Of a stretch of DNA of 64,000 nt, positions 10,790 to 23,062 are shown in pieces (positions within the stretch are counted from its first letter, which is position 1; each line of letters begins with the position of its first letter). Below the pieces are notes generated by a model. The model was given only the letters and a program-made list of their open reading frames with translations. It was not told the origin of the DNA and ran no database searches. The DNA comes from Apricaphanius iberus. Taxonomy: Eukaryota > Chordata > Actinopteri > Cyprinodontiformes > Aphaniidae. The DNA lies in assembly GCA_028564705.1 (NCBI GenBank), contig JAPXFQ010001297.1, positions 682,001 to 746,000 on the forward strand. The letters are read 5' to 3'. Made by a program: the position numbers and the translations under genes.

Positions 10790-11852
10790 CAATCCACTTC
10801 GATTCACACCTCAGACTTCCAGTATAAATCCGAGACCTGTCATCTGCAGAAATACTCTGTATTCAGCTTCTTGTACATCTCTGATACACCGAACAATTGC
10901 AGAGTCAGAGAACTGGTGTAACGCTTCGTGGCATGGTGTGGAAACAATCGTCTTACCTTGAATGTGAACAAAACAAAGGGACAGGATTATAGATTTCAGA
11001 TGAAACAGGGAAAAGTCAAACACTATATCATGTGAGAAGAAGTGGAGGTGGTTGAGGAGTACAAATACCTCAGAGTTCAACTTGACAACAGACTGTACTG
11101 GAGACTGAATAGTGAAGCATCTATAAGAGGAGACACAGCAGGCTGTACTTTTTTAGGTAGCTTAGGTACTTCAAGGTTTGCAGCAAGATGCTGCATATCT
11201 TCTACAAGTCTGTTGTGAAGAGGGTAATCTCTTCAGCCATCATCAGTTGGGGTAACCCCATAGGAGCCAGGGACATAAAAAGGCCCAACAACCTGATGAA
11301 GAAGGCTGGTTCCATTCTGGGGACAAATGTGGAACCTTTGCAGATGATGACGCAAAGACTTGAATAACAAGGCATTAAATGTCTGCATCCTGGAAGATAC
11401 ATTGCCCACATAGGGGGAATAAAAAAGTAATAGATGGTCTCAGAATTTATCTTATTTTATAGATGTAATATCTTAGGATATCATAATAAGAGCAATAATA
11501 ATGGGCTGATGCTACAATTCTACAGGTATGTAGAATCCCGTTTGGATAGCAGAATAAGAGCCAGGGAGGTAGCCAGGGACTTAAAGAGGCCGACAACCTT
11601 TTCTGAGACAACTGTGGAACCACTTGAAATTATAATGCAAAGAAGGATTCTGCATTAAAATCAAGAAAATGATGAACAACCCCGAGTATCCTCTTCAACA
11701 GACTACCGTACAACAACAATATTTCAGTCGGAGGCTTCCTCAGTTTCGCTACAACACAGACCACGACAGGAAGTCCTCATGCAGTAGTATAAACTACAAC
11801 AACACTTAATTTCATTCTGGGATTAATAAAGTACATTTGAATTTAATTAATT
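10790..11852 (+). mobile_element. Two partial LINE 3' copies with A/T-rich tail
   Basis: The plus strand encodes, with frameshifts, a reverse-transcriptase C-terminal part: TIAESENW then FVAWCGNN near 10890-10945, EVVEEYKYLRVQLDNRL near 11046-11095, and SAIISWG near 11238. A second block near 11545-11650 repeats the same part of the protein (IRAREVARDLKRP, compared with GARDIKRP near 11260), so two truncated copies, or one internally duplicated copy, are present. The 3' end is the typical gggattaataaagta followed by ttgaatttaatt (11819-11850). A similar tail ends the LINE at 61171-61500. Confidence 0.65.
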
Positions 11853-12828
11853 CAAACAAATCCATAATTTGCAGCCGCAAAGTTGAACTATTATTATATC
11901 TACCGCCTGGCCCCATCTGTCAGTGTTTCAACATCATGTCACTGATTTTCTAAAACATTTTAATGAATATGAATCAGTGAAGCTCCTGCCCCTTCAGAAC
12001 TGCCAACAAGACTATCTGTGGCTCTGCGAGGCCAACATGTGACAGTGTCAGAGTCAATATATCAGCTGCGCCACCAGGGCAGCATGACGTAATCCTGATG
12101 TGTGACTCAGACTGCCAACACATGGCATCAGCAGTACAAGCGCATCCACCAACATGCTTCGTCCAGCTGGCCCTCTCGTGACCCGGTGGATCTCCAACAC
12201 CCATCCCTCTTCAAGTGTGTCAATCAAAGTCCGGCTAGCAGCGCCGGCCTATAGCTCAAGAGCTCTCTCTGCTCTGCGTCGGGCATGCTGAGTTAAGCTG
12301 AAGTTGCCATTCAGGACACTGAGAGCTGTTTTCAGCAGTAAGGATTCCCTGTCCCATTGTTCTGTCAGCAGAGACCAACACGCTGCTCACCTCTGACCCT
12401 GACCTCTGGCCTCTTTGTGTGTGTCTGTTTAGCATGGGTGGGGGGGTCAATATGGGAATGAGTTGTGAGCCACACACAGAGAAACTTCCAGCCTCACACT
12501 TCAAGCAATTGATACTAGTCGGTTATCCAAATCAGATTATAAATTCAATGAAGCACATCCAGGTAAAACTTGAAACTAAGTTTAAAGCTAAAACCACAAA
12601 AAGTCATTCACAGAAATCATAAAATCATGCTGACAAGTGAAATGTTACTATATATTTCAGGAGATGTGTCATTTTACAGTAATGTGAAAAGACAACTACT
12701 ACCCGTATGCAGAAATGCTCACATATCGTCTGATCCTAGTTTGTATACATCTCAGAAAAGAATGTAATCCCATTGCACTCTATGCTCAGGAAAAGGTTAG
12801 GACGGCTCCCACACACCCAGCTAGGTTT
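11853..12828. other. Non-coding stretch, no gene recognised
   Basis: The part 11980-12300 is less AT-rich and has short open frames on both strands, none with a known motif. A gggtgggggggtc run lies near 12435. It could be a conserved non-coding block or an old repeat; the sequence alone does not decide. Confidence 0.4.
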
Positions 12829-13601
12829 ATCGTGTTTACATGAAATGCATTTAGTACAAAGATTCTTGCAGTCATCTACTAGTCTCTGACTTCTGTAGAC
12901 AGTTTGCCATACTTCTCACTTTCAGCTGTGAGATGTTTGACGATTTTCTTGTAGTCATTCTACATCATCTCATCAATAACTAGGCTTTGGCTTGGACCAG
13001 GACCTTCCATTTCTTGATTCAAGCCAGTCATGGGTGGAATTACTAGTCGGTGTTGAGTCACTCAGTACCTTAACGTGCAGCAAGAGAAAGTCAAATTATT
13101 ACCTTACTCCGACTGAAATCAGACTTTTGAAATGCATGTATACACCTTAGTCTGGCTTGAATTGAACCAAACTGGAGTTTCAGAAGCTTGACTAAGCTAC
13201 AGAGATAATGAAAATGAGAATAAGTTAGGAGACACGGAAGTGAAACTCAGAAACAACAACAGAAGTATTGTAAGAAGGCTAAGACAAACATAAGCGGCCG
13301 ATCAGTGCATGTTTGAACTGATGAAGAGACGATACACTGTGATTGTGAATATCCTGCTTTAACTCTGTCTGCTTCACTCCAGTCAGCCTCTGTTTACCGC
13401 CTGAGATTGTAGATAACCGCTATAAGGCTAACACATAGGGGCCTATATCGCCTTCTATCGCCAGGTAGTTGAATGTACTTCATTTAATAATTTGATTTAC
13501 AGAGTAACATGTAAACTGGGACTCAGCTCTCAACAGTAAGCAAGCCCTTAGTCCAATTACTCCAAAAAGCTTGATTTAGATGTGCATGTAAACGTGCTGT
13601 C
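12829..13601. mobile_element. Probable non-autonomous DNA transposon (about 0.77 kb)
   Basis: The left boundary contains gtgtttacatgaaatgcat and the right boundary, read from the end inward, contains gcacgtttacatgcacat, giving an imperfect terminal inverted repeat. The interior has further shared patches, such as gtaacatgtaaactgg near the right end, but no open frame. No convincing target-site duplication was found. Class unknown. Confidence 0.45.
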
Positions 13602-13699
13602 ATTTTGCAGGGTCAAGTTCTATTTCATCTTAATTTTTCGCGACGGATGACTTGACAATTTCTTCAAAAACCATCCTATACTAGGGAAAATTCATGATG

Positions 13700-13845
13700 T
13701 ACTCCATGGTGGTGAACTGTTCTGGTGCAGCAAAGCATCCCCAAACCATGCCATATTCAACCTGAGCTTTACATTGCATACAAAGTACTTTTCATGACAT
13801 GCTGTATTTGGTTAAAATGTCTTCTTTTATGGTGTCCAAATAAAG
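13700..13845 (-). mobile_element. Small Tc1-like transposase fragment
   Basis: The segment gcagcaaagcatccccaaac (13727-13746), followed by catg, is the reverse complement of the conserved Tc1 block that encodes the Gly- and Trp-rich stretch between the first two catalytic residues. Boundaries are approximate and the rest of the element is not recognisable. Confidence 0.45.
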
Positions 13846-15285
13846 TGTGGAGGGGGGCGGATTTGGTAGCCACTGACTGCACAAGTTTTTGACTTAAAAA
13901 GAGGTCTGTGATTTTTATTATAGGTACAGTTCAACTATAAGAGACAGAATGTAAAACAAAAATACCAGAAATCACATTGCATCATTTTTAAAGAATTCAT
14001 TTGTATATGCGGGCAGAAAATACGTATTTAGCCCCTTTAAATAAGTAAGAATTCTGGCTCTCAAAGACGTGTTACATTTTGTTTAAGAACCTCTTCTATC
14101 CTCCACTTATTACATGCATTAATGACCCCTGTTTGAACTTGTTACTTGTATAAAAGACACCTGCAGACACCTTCAAACAGTCAGACTCCAATCTCCCCAA
14201 TGGCAAAGACCAGAGAGATGTCAAGGACTGCAGTGAGAAGATTGCTCACCTGCCCAAGACTGGGATGAGACAATCTACAATAGTCAAGCAGCTTTGTGAG
14301 AAGAGATCAACTGTTGGAGCAATTATTAGAAAATTGATCACTAAATATCTCCCTTGACCTTGGGCCCCATGCAAGATCTCACCTCATGGGGTAAACATGA
14401 TCTTGAAAACGTTGAGGAAACCGCCCAGAACTCCACGGAGGGAACTGGTCAATGACCTGAAGAGTGCTGGGACCACAGTAACAAACATGGATTAAAATAC
14501 TGCTGTGCTCAGAGACTCCTCTGCATAAGCCAGTACATTTCCAGGCCCGTCTAAAGGTTGCTAGAGACCATCTGGATGATTGAGAGGAGAATTGGGAGAA
14601 TTTAATGTGGTCAGATGAGACCAAAATAGAACTCTTTGGTATAAATGCTACTCACTGTGCTTGGAGGGGGAAGACTGAGGAGTTGCATCCCAAGCACAAG
14701 TATTATTTGGGGCTTTTTTTCTGCAAAGGGGACAGGACGACTGATCTATCTGACGGAAAGGACTAATTGGACCATGTATTGTGAGATTTGGACATGTTTT
14801 GGACAAAAACGTCCTATCAGTGAGAGCACTGAAGATGAAAAGTGACTAGCTCTTCCAGCAGGAGAATGATCCCAAACACAGCGCCAGGCAACAAAGGAGT
14901 TGCTACATAAAAAGCACTGCAAGGTTCTGGAGTGGCCTAGCCAGTCTCCAGACCTGAATCCAATACAGAATCATTGGAGGGAGTTGAAAGTCCGTAGTGC
15001 CCAGTGACAGCCCCAAAACATCACAGCTGTAGAGAAGATCTGCCTGGAAGAATGGGCCAAAATACAAGTTACAGTGTGTGCAAACCTGGTGAAGACAAAT
15101 AGGAAACATTTAACCTCTGTCATTGCCAACCAATGATATATTGACCAAATTATTTTATTTTTTTGCTCCATTATAAAATATACTATTTAAAAAACATACA
15201 AAGTAATTTCCTGGATTTCTTTTTCACATTCTGTCTCCCACAGGTTACGTATACTATTCACTGTATTTCAATTACAGACCAAAAT
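13846..15285 (+). mobile_element. Tc1-like transposon, nearly full length, inactivated
   Basis: Both ends carry related inverted sequence: gagacagaatgt near 13951 on the left and ttcacattctgtctccc near 15223-15239 on the right. Between them the complete order of a Tc1 transposase gene is visible with frameshifts and stops: start region atggcaaagaccagaga (14202-14218), helix-turn-helix, the first catalytic Asp in TCAGATGAGACCAAAATAGA (14608-14627), the Asp of 'aatgatcccaaacac' (about 14864-14878) and [11 protein letters not shown] (about 14942-14975). In the last motif the catalytic Glu codon is CAG (14966-14968), so the active site is lost in addition to the frame breaks. The copy at 45909-46769 belongs to the same family. 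Confidence 0.85.
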
Positions 15286-16095
15286 TGTAATTTCAGAAGT
15301 TTTAATCTTTGAGTATCTTCTCTCTGGCAGACTTTAATCTCGCCTTTATTTATTAGAGGGGATAAGAATGCTTCTTGCACTGCATGAAATAAATTAAATC
15401 ATCCTTAAGATAAATGTCCAAGCATTCTAGCGTACACTTTAACATTCGTAGCAAGAGTCTACCATAAATCCCATGATGACATTTGAAAATTATAACATCT
15501 TTAAGATTTCTGTTTGCATCTTGCAGTCTAGTGTCAGATTGAACTTGTCTGGATGAGCAGAACTGTGAATGTTGCCAGTTGTGTTGACTTTCTTCCACAG
15601 GCAGCTTAATTTCTGGACGTTGGAACGGGGGATTTCTACTTCTTTTTAGACTTCTTTGAGCCCTTCCCCAGACTAATGAGATGTTTCAGTCTGCTTTCTT
15701 AAAGCCTGAGACAGTTCTTTCCATCTTGCCAAGATGTTTGCTGTTACTTCAGTAGTCAGGAGCACACCAAACTAAAGGTCTGAGGTTTAAACAAGGCAAA
15801 CCTCCTTCAAAATGCTAAGTAATGATGTTCTCATCGTATGTACCTGATTTGATCTCTAAGCTTGCGGTCAACATGAAAAACCTCTATTGAAGTAGATTTT
15901 CATTGATGTCTGAAGAAGCAACTCTGAGGCATGGTCATAGAAAGGATATAAAGCATTTTGTCTCTCAGTCATTGCCCACTCAGTGGGTAGTAGTTAGACA
16001 GAGTCATTTGTGTAGTTGTGAGAATATGTTCATTCGTGTTGGTGGTGACAGCGACAGCCCTGACTCAGCCAGACCAGGAGGTATGGTAGAACGTT
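15286..16095. other. Non-coding stretch
   Basis: AT-rich sequence with short open frames lacking motifs. No transposon end or RNA gene recognised. Confidence 0.4.
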
Positions 16096-16704
16096 TAAAG
16101 CCAGGCGTACACTGTGCGATTTTTCAGTCACGGGTCTTCAGCTCCGGCTCACACTGTACGAGTGAATTGCAGGGGTTAAAGGTTCACAGCTCACGACTCA
16201 TGTGCTCACACTGTACGAACCACTGTTCGGAGGCGACCTGACTGCTCTCACTGAAGGACACGACAGACCCGGAAGCAGAAGAAAAACACTGGATTGAAGA
16301 TGCGCGCCTGAGAATTGCGAGGATGCACTCAAAAGACAAACGTGCTGTCCTGGCAATCTGTGCCGTTTTTTGTGTGGAAACACCATTTGTTTATGTCAAA
16401 GACCAGAAGTATTTCCGCGGTAACGAGGGTGACACGCATGCGCAGTATGAGAAATAGCTCGTAGCATTGCTTCCACATTGCAAGTCATTCACGAGGGGCG
16501 ACTAGGATTTCAAACAGGTTTGATTTTCTTGCGACCGATCGGGAGCTGGTCGTGAGGTGCAAATTGCCTGTCGTTACCAGATGTACACTACACGATGCAA
16601 CACGCACGATTAAGCCAAAGGTCGGCACGATCCAGACAAAAGTCGCAGGAGTGACAAATCGGCTCAAAAACAGTCCAAAATCGCACAGTGTAGGCCCGGC
16701 TTTA
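16096..16704. mobile_element. 0.6-kb non-autonomous element with terminal inverted repeats
   Basis: The left end reads aaagccaggcgtacactg then tgcgattttt, and the right end read inward gives aaagccgggcctacactg then tgcgatttt: about 28 bases with two or three differences. The interior is less AT-rich than the flanks, repeats the cacactgtacga motif, and has no transposase. A terminal-repeat DNA transposon derivative (MITE-like) is the simplest reading. The target-site duplication is unclear, so I do not assign the superfamily. Confidence 0.75.
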
Positions 16705-17224
16705 GTCTCTCAAACAGGAGGCAACAGTTTTTCAAATCTATAATATTGGTATATTTAGAGTCAACAGAGTTTAGAACTTTAAAAAGAGTTTGTTTGTAAT
16801 TAAAATAACTTTTATATTATTGTTCAGAGATTACTGTACTCACATATTTACCATAGTTCGTAAATAAAGTTTTCTGATGCTAGATCAGCTTGTTGACCTT
16901 AGAAAATATTGAATATATCCACAGAGAACACCAAATTAAGAATTAAATGCACCTGTTTGCAGAGCTGTTGACGTTGTGTTACTGTGGTAAGCTATCTCTT
17001 GTTACTGTAGGCCATGTTGGCTTCTCTTTTGTTTGATATTCCCAAGATAATGCAATTTTTCTCTGATTTTGTGGTCAACAATTTCTCAACATGGTTTTTA
17101 TCCCAGGGATGTTCAGATTTATGGCAAGATTTAAACTTCACTATAAATACTAAGTAATAGATTTCTTTTTTACACACCAGTTTGAGACCTAGCTTTAATC
17201 TGATAGAGAAACTATACAGAAAGT
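16705..17224. other. AT-rich non-coding stretch
   Basis: No open frame with a motif, no transposon ends. The minus-strand frame 16992-17237 is low-complexity and probably not a gene. Confidence 0.4.
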
Positions 17225-17596
17225 AAGGGTGATGCAAGGATCCTACTTTTTTTACTACTTTTTTTCAAACCGATACGATACTGATACTTGGATCTGATTT
17301 GTTGCCGATACCAAGTATGTATGCTGATATTTCTACCAAAAATTTTTTTAAAAGAATTGGAAGACAGGTTTTATTTTCTTCTCTGCTTGTTATAACAAAT
17401 AATGGTTAGAAAGAAAAAAAAATTATTAAAAAAGACCACACAACAACGACAACAAAAAAATAAACAATGTCTGTGAAATTATTGCAGAGTTTCCATATTT
17501 TAAGTATCGGTACAAGGTATGGGTTAATTTTAATGAGTACAAGTAGAATAGAATGATACTGGCTCAATACCCAATACCAGTATCGATGCTTCCCTA
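17225..17596. mobile_element. hAT-like non-autonomous element, degraded
   Basis: Left end taagggtgatgcaaggatcc and right end, read inward, tagggaagcatcgatactgg resemble the 'taggg-tgca-cgatac' ends of small fish hAT elements. Internal cgatac / gtatcg steps are repeated on both sides (ccgatacgatactgatac near 17271; agtatcggtacaaggta near 17504). An 8-bp target duplication could not be confirmed. Confidence 0.5.
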
Positions 17597-20401
17597 CATA
17601 CCAACATTAAAAATCTGGAGTTCATTAAGAAAAAAGTCAAAATACCGGAGTGAACATGCAATAAATCATGTCAGCAATAATGTTGTATGAATAATAATGT
17701 ATGAATGCTTTTCTACTCTATATAGTAAAGGCTATAACTTCCAATATGCAATTGTTGTTAAAATCTTAAAAAACTTGGAGAATTTGTGTTTCCAAAATCA
17801 TACCCTCTGTCTTTTGGGATATACACATGTCCTTTCCTGTCAGAAGTATACTTACTTATTAGTTAAATAAAACCATTTTAAATACGAATCTGCCTGGGGT
17901 ATGAATATTTTTAACTTTGTTATAAATGGGCAGAGGTTAAACTAAAAGTTAGATTACAGAAATAGGATGATCATGCATCTCAAGCAGAGTTTATGAAGCA
18001 AGATCTTCTTGCTTCATCTGCTGGGTTGCACACTAAATTTACAGTCCACTGTATAATGAATTATGTCTCCTTTTGGTCCATTCACCAGGTGCTTTATTCC
18101 TCTTGCATGTGTGCACTAGTCCTGATCTTCTATCTGATACTTGCTACATACCTGTAATGCCTCCATTATATCCTTGCCATCAGACCGGCGGTCCAGGCGA
18201 CCCGCCGATACCATGGGTAACATTTCAACCCAGTCAGCACTTCTGGGGTATGCCCCCCCCCACCCTTATTCTTCACAGTTTTTGTCTCCTTTCACCCTCC
18301 CACTTTCCACTCCATTGGAACCCATCCTCCATTCAACAAGAGAAACAACTTTTCCTTTTCCTTTTCTTTCATTAATTCATCTACAGTGTTTGGCACCAGC
18401 AGTCTCCTCCTGCTCGAACTCCTACTCCATAGTCTCTTTCTGCGAATGTGTATACAACTGGGTCCAACCACTGACTGACAGAGCTGGAGGAAATTGAAAA
18501 AGAATGAGCATCTGCTGCCGATTTCAGCAGCGCAGGATCAGTGAGATTCTCACAGCTGATATTTGCCTAAATTTCCTTGGGGAACACAAGGAGCTCATTT
18601 GATGTATAGACAGAGCTCCAGAGCGGAGGGAAGCAATTGTTCTGGAGATTAGGAAGCCTTAAATGTCTTACTTATGAGCAGGACTTGACCTTGTTTCTGC
18701 TGCGGGCATGTTAACATCGAGTGCCAAGTACAGGACGGTCTGGAGTGAATAAACCCTAATACAATCAACATTTGAAACTGGAAGTTGAAGAAATCTGGAA
18801 TTACCACAAAGTAAATTAACTTTACACCAGCGATTGATAGTAAGTTATGTAATAATAATAATAATGTGATACTTCCCCTCAAAAGGGTAAATCTCATGAC
18901 AAAAAAATCTAGCTCGAGCTGTAAGCCAGCTGGGAGAGATGCAGAGTGATGTTTAATGACATGCTAGAGGCTCAGCCTCAAAGCTACCCCCACGGTCACC
19001 ATCTAAACGGTTAATAGAACACCCAGCAGCAAGCTGTTTTCACGTGAATGTTAGGCATTTATGTCTACAGAGGTCAGAATGAAAGCATGAACCAAATAGA
19101 CACTGGGTAGGGAGAGAGAACTGATGGACAAACAGAAAACACACTCCAGTTTTTCAGACCCTACTTAACAATCAAATACTGAGGCCATCAGCAGGACCAA
19201 GCTGGAGCACAGACACAAGAAAACGAAACGGGACAGCAACCCACGGGGACTGGACTGGATTAATTAAGCAAAGAGAGAGAAGTCCTGAAAAGCAAACTCT
19301 TCTCAACTGAAAACTGGAAATCGCTCATTCAAATCCTATACTTCTACAGAACCTTCTATAAATTCTTTCTCGGAGGCATTGGGATTAGTCAGTCAGTCAG
19401 GAGGGATCAGAAAACAAAAGATTCAGCTCATAATCTGTGGAAAATCCGATTGCTTTGCTATGAGATCCCATCCACCGACTGGACTGTGCATGCACGTAGG
19501 CATGGCTATGGCAGCTCTTGGCTATGGCAACAAAACGGACCTGCTGTTCAGCGAGAGGTTGATGGTTGGTCAGCTGAGTGTGGATGGGCAACAACACATG
19601 CACAGCTGGGATAGCTGATCTTGACATAAGGGCACATTACGCGGTTTATCCTTTCTAAACATAGACCTGTCAGTATTCTTAGTGCCAAAAGTCTGCTAGG
19701 AGCACAGATGACGGACATGCAACACTCCGATTGGGATTAGTTTACCTCAATGCGGTTGGATGCATTTTATGACTGCATTTTGTGGAATTTCTTACCCATG
19801 TGAGCCTGACATAAATCCTCATGACGAGCTCATAAAAACCACCTACTGCTACTGAGCTGGTATGACACAAGTTAATATGTCATAACAGAATAGAGATTAA
19901 AAGAGTCTGAAATTGCTTCTCAGGTCAGATGATGATGACCATCGTCTGAGGGCGGCTTCTGTGTAACTTATCACACCACTTTGTATATTAAAAACATGGT
20001 AGCTAAGATTCATCATTCAAAGGTCAGGAAATAAAACAAAGCATCAAGAGATCTGAAGGTTCGTCACTTCTCAGATTGTACTTTACTGTACTGGTGTTCA
20101 CGTCAAACTTAAACCACAGGAAAAAAATCCTGGATATGATATTAGACTGCTAATGCTGAATAAGTAGCATATTCAGTTCCAACCAATTTATTTGAACTTT
20201 AATTTTATCAAACAATCATTTTAAGTTTTATGGGTCTATTAATAAAATATATATTCAAAATATGTACATGTACGAATCACTAAAATCCCAAACCTTGATT
20301 GGTGTCGAACTGCATCCAGCAAGAGCATGCTGAGTGAAGTTAAGGACATTGACTTTGATGCATATTAGGGAAAAGCTTTGATAAATACTTCATCCTGTAG
20401 C
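17597..20401. other. Non-coding stretch, no gene recognised
   Basis: Several open frames of 60-118 codons occur (for example around 18073-18497 and 19379-19627), but they overlap on opposite strands or in different frames and show no domain. A C-run (cccccccccc) lies at 18256, and a taataataataataa tract near 18850. Regulatory content cannot be judged from one sequence. Confidence 0.4.
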
Positions 20402-20409
20402 ATATTTTG

Positions 20410-21302
20410 TAGAGCTGAAACAACTAATCGATTTAATCGATTATAATATGATTTTTAAAATGGCTGACAACTAATTAAGTCATTGATTAGTTGCTTTATA
20501 ATCAGGTTTTAGCTTAACCCATTAACGTTCCGACAGCCCGCGGGCGGGCCCATCAGCCATTTTTACTTTTTAATCCATGTTATTTATAATTTATATGAAT
20601 TTATACATTTTATATCATTGTAAAGCTAATAGTATTGTTTTTTAACCATATATGCCAATAAAGGACACCATCATAAGTGTGAACACAGCAGTTGTCTTTG
20701 TCAGCCACCCATTTCCTCCCAGAGGAAGAATTATGCACAACTCACATTTTGCAGCCTGCTGTTTCTCACAAATCTGATCTCTGAAATGTTTTAGTTCATT
20801 TAATTGAAAGCAGAAGATTCAAATTTAAAAAGCCACATTTACTCATACACCCCACAGACCATGAAAATGTTGTTTAGTGAAGGTAGGTTAATTAATTCTG
20901 AGAGCCCCGATGTTGTCCCAAAATACAGCCTCCTTCATTCCCGAAATAAAAATGTTTTCATTTCATGGGCTGAGATGTTTTTATTAATATGCTGTACAAT
21001 AATTTGTATGGAATTCTACCTCATTTTGTATTTTTATGCCTAAAAATTATTCTGGACAAATATCTTGCACTGTTAAGCTCATTTTACACTGTTAACTGTG
21101 TTCAGATCCAATAAAATAGATTACAGTGAACTGCACAATTGTATTGTGTTTTCAATGTTCTTAATGAAAATCTATTCGTAACAATGTATACAGGTGAAAG
21201 TAATAGCCAAATATAATTATTAATAAAACCAATTAATCAATTAATCATAAAAATGATCAACAGATTAATAGATTATGACAATAATTGTTAGTTGCAGCCC
21301 TA
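20410..21302. mobile_element. hAT-type non-autonomous transposon with perfect 8-bp TSD
   Basis: The element begins tagagctgaaacaacta and ends, read inward, tagggctgcaactaacaat. It is bracketed by the identical octamer atattttg (20402-20409 and 21303-21310). An 8-bp duplication plus TA-G-GCTG ends is the signature of hAT insertion. Subterminal attaatcgatt-like segments are present on both sides. The 893-bp interior has no hAT transposase and only a 79-codon frame without motifs, so movement would have needed an enzyme from another copy. A GC-rich patch (cagcccgcgggcgggccc, 20534-20551) sits near the left end. Confidence 0.85.
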
Positions 21303-21310
21303 ATATTTTG

Positions 21311-22109
21311 TCCCATTACGTGTTACAGTCCTTTAGAGAAATAGTTAATCGCTGGTAAAAATCTAAAAATCTCAAAGTTAAATCCAACATTTTTTCAACA
21401 AAAACAGAGCCATTATTTAGAAGAGATGTGTGAAGAATACAAAAAACAGGAAATAACATCCCGGTGCTGCATGTGCACCAAATTGAACGATTAAAAGATG
21501 GAAAGATGACAGGAATGATCTTAGAGAAAGCAATGGTTTCTCTGTCTGGCAGGAGTTGAAAGGTCAGTTCCAAATGGAATCACAATTTTTCTTCATGAAT
21601 AAACGTCCCATTTTGCAAAGCTAAGAGAAAAAGTCAAAGAAGTCAATTTTAGGCTCAACAGCTCTCTGTTGGCATTTTAAATGTTAAAGTGCAAGGTATT
21701 AGAACTGGGAAAGAACTGAAAAGTTATGTCTCATTCAATAGTTGCCAAAGAGATAAACCTCCTCTCACTAAAACAACATGATAGCATATTACATATCACC
21801 AAGGTTTACACTTAAATGGTAAATCAGAAAGTCACTTATTTATCTTTCCAAATTACTCATTTAGCAAACAAAGCAGAAAAATATCCAAAATAAATCATTA
21901 AAATCACAAAAATAACTACCAATCAGTTCATGATGCAGACAGGGCCTTGTGAAACTTTCCTACAATTGGATACAAATTTTAATGATCAATTTTTTTTTTA
22001 CTAATTAGGATCTGAAAAGGATTTCCTGTTTCTATGCTAGAGCAGCTTTTCATTATATATCCTAGCCTTTTCAGGTATTTCTCTACCAGCTTTGCTCAAC
22101 AAGAGATAG
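21311..22109. other. AT-rich non-coding stretch
   Basis: No gene or clear repeat recognised, apart from possible outer sequence of the reversed Tc1 remnant that starts near 22110 (gggccttgtgaaactttcc near 21941 may be its diverged end). Confidence 0.4.
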
Positions 22110-23062
22110 AAAAGCAGAGACTTTGCCCATTTTGGCAGCAACCTAGCTCAAGTTCATTCAGATTGTCTAAAAAGCTTCTATGAACATCAGTTTTCAAGTA
22201 TTACCACAGATTTTAAGTTAGATAAATAAAGCTCTTACAATCACAGATTGAAGTGTGCGGATTCTGCTCTTTTTGAAGTTAGATTTTGTTAAAATACTTT
22301 GACTAGGCCACTCGAGCTCATGAAACTAGCCTCTTTTTAACCATAAGTAACTCTGGCTGTCTGTTTAAAGTCATTCTGGAAGGTAAATCTTCATCCCAGT
22401 CTCAAGTTTTTAACAGCCTCTGGATGGTTTCTGCTCAAGGATCGCCCTGCATTTAGTTCCATTCATCATCCCATCAAGTGATAACAAAAGCATCCTGCAT
22501 GCATCCATGATGCTGCAGCTCCAGATGTATTTCTGACAAGTGTCACCTTTTCCGACACATTCAGACTATGGAATGGAGGGTTATTATCCGACCACATGTT
22601 TGATGCTTAATTTCCCTCTGGGATCAGTAAATTATTTTTAAAACTGAAATTTGAATGTGTTCCCTGAAGAGCTTGTGGTAAACTGCAAACAGGCCTTATG
22701 GGTTTCTATAAACAGTGACTTTCTTCCTGTCAGATGTCAGGTGTCTACAAGTCATAGTCCTGTTCTTTTGGCCATTATTCCAATTACAGATCTCCTAACC
22801 AGACCTGTTGGTTTAGTTGGGCTTCTACATGACTTCTGAGGTAATCAGTTCCGATAGATTTAAGGGGATCAGAGTGACGGCGACTGATACATATGCATAC
22901 TGCAGTTTACATGGATTTTTAATACTTCTATAATTTTTGTTCACCTTCAATTTTATACTGCCTTGTTTTGGTGTACATTGTAGAATCCACATAAAATATG
23001 CAGTAGTTTGAGGTTATAATGAAACAACATTTAAAATAAAGAGGTATAAATACTTTCGTGCA
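22110..23062 (-). mobile_element. Tc1-like transposon remnant, reversed
   Basis: Order and wording match a decayed Tc1 family read on the minus strand: gagactttgcccatt near 22117, cagttttcaagtattacc near 22189, ctggaaggtaaatcttcatc near 22378, atgatgctgcagc near 22506, the phrase gagcttgtggtaaactgcaa near 22670, and an end segment aggtataaatactttcg near 23042. Catalytic motifs are unreadable. Related remnants are at 28900-29765, 31185-31425, 36218-36650 and 43311-43560. Confidence 0.65.

Noticed and set aside
20514..20890. Possible piggyBac-type insertion (ttaaccc ... ggttaa) inside the hAT element
   Set aside because: The two ends do not match each other beyond a few bases, so no terminal inverted repeat can be supported.
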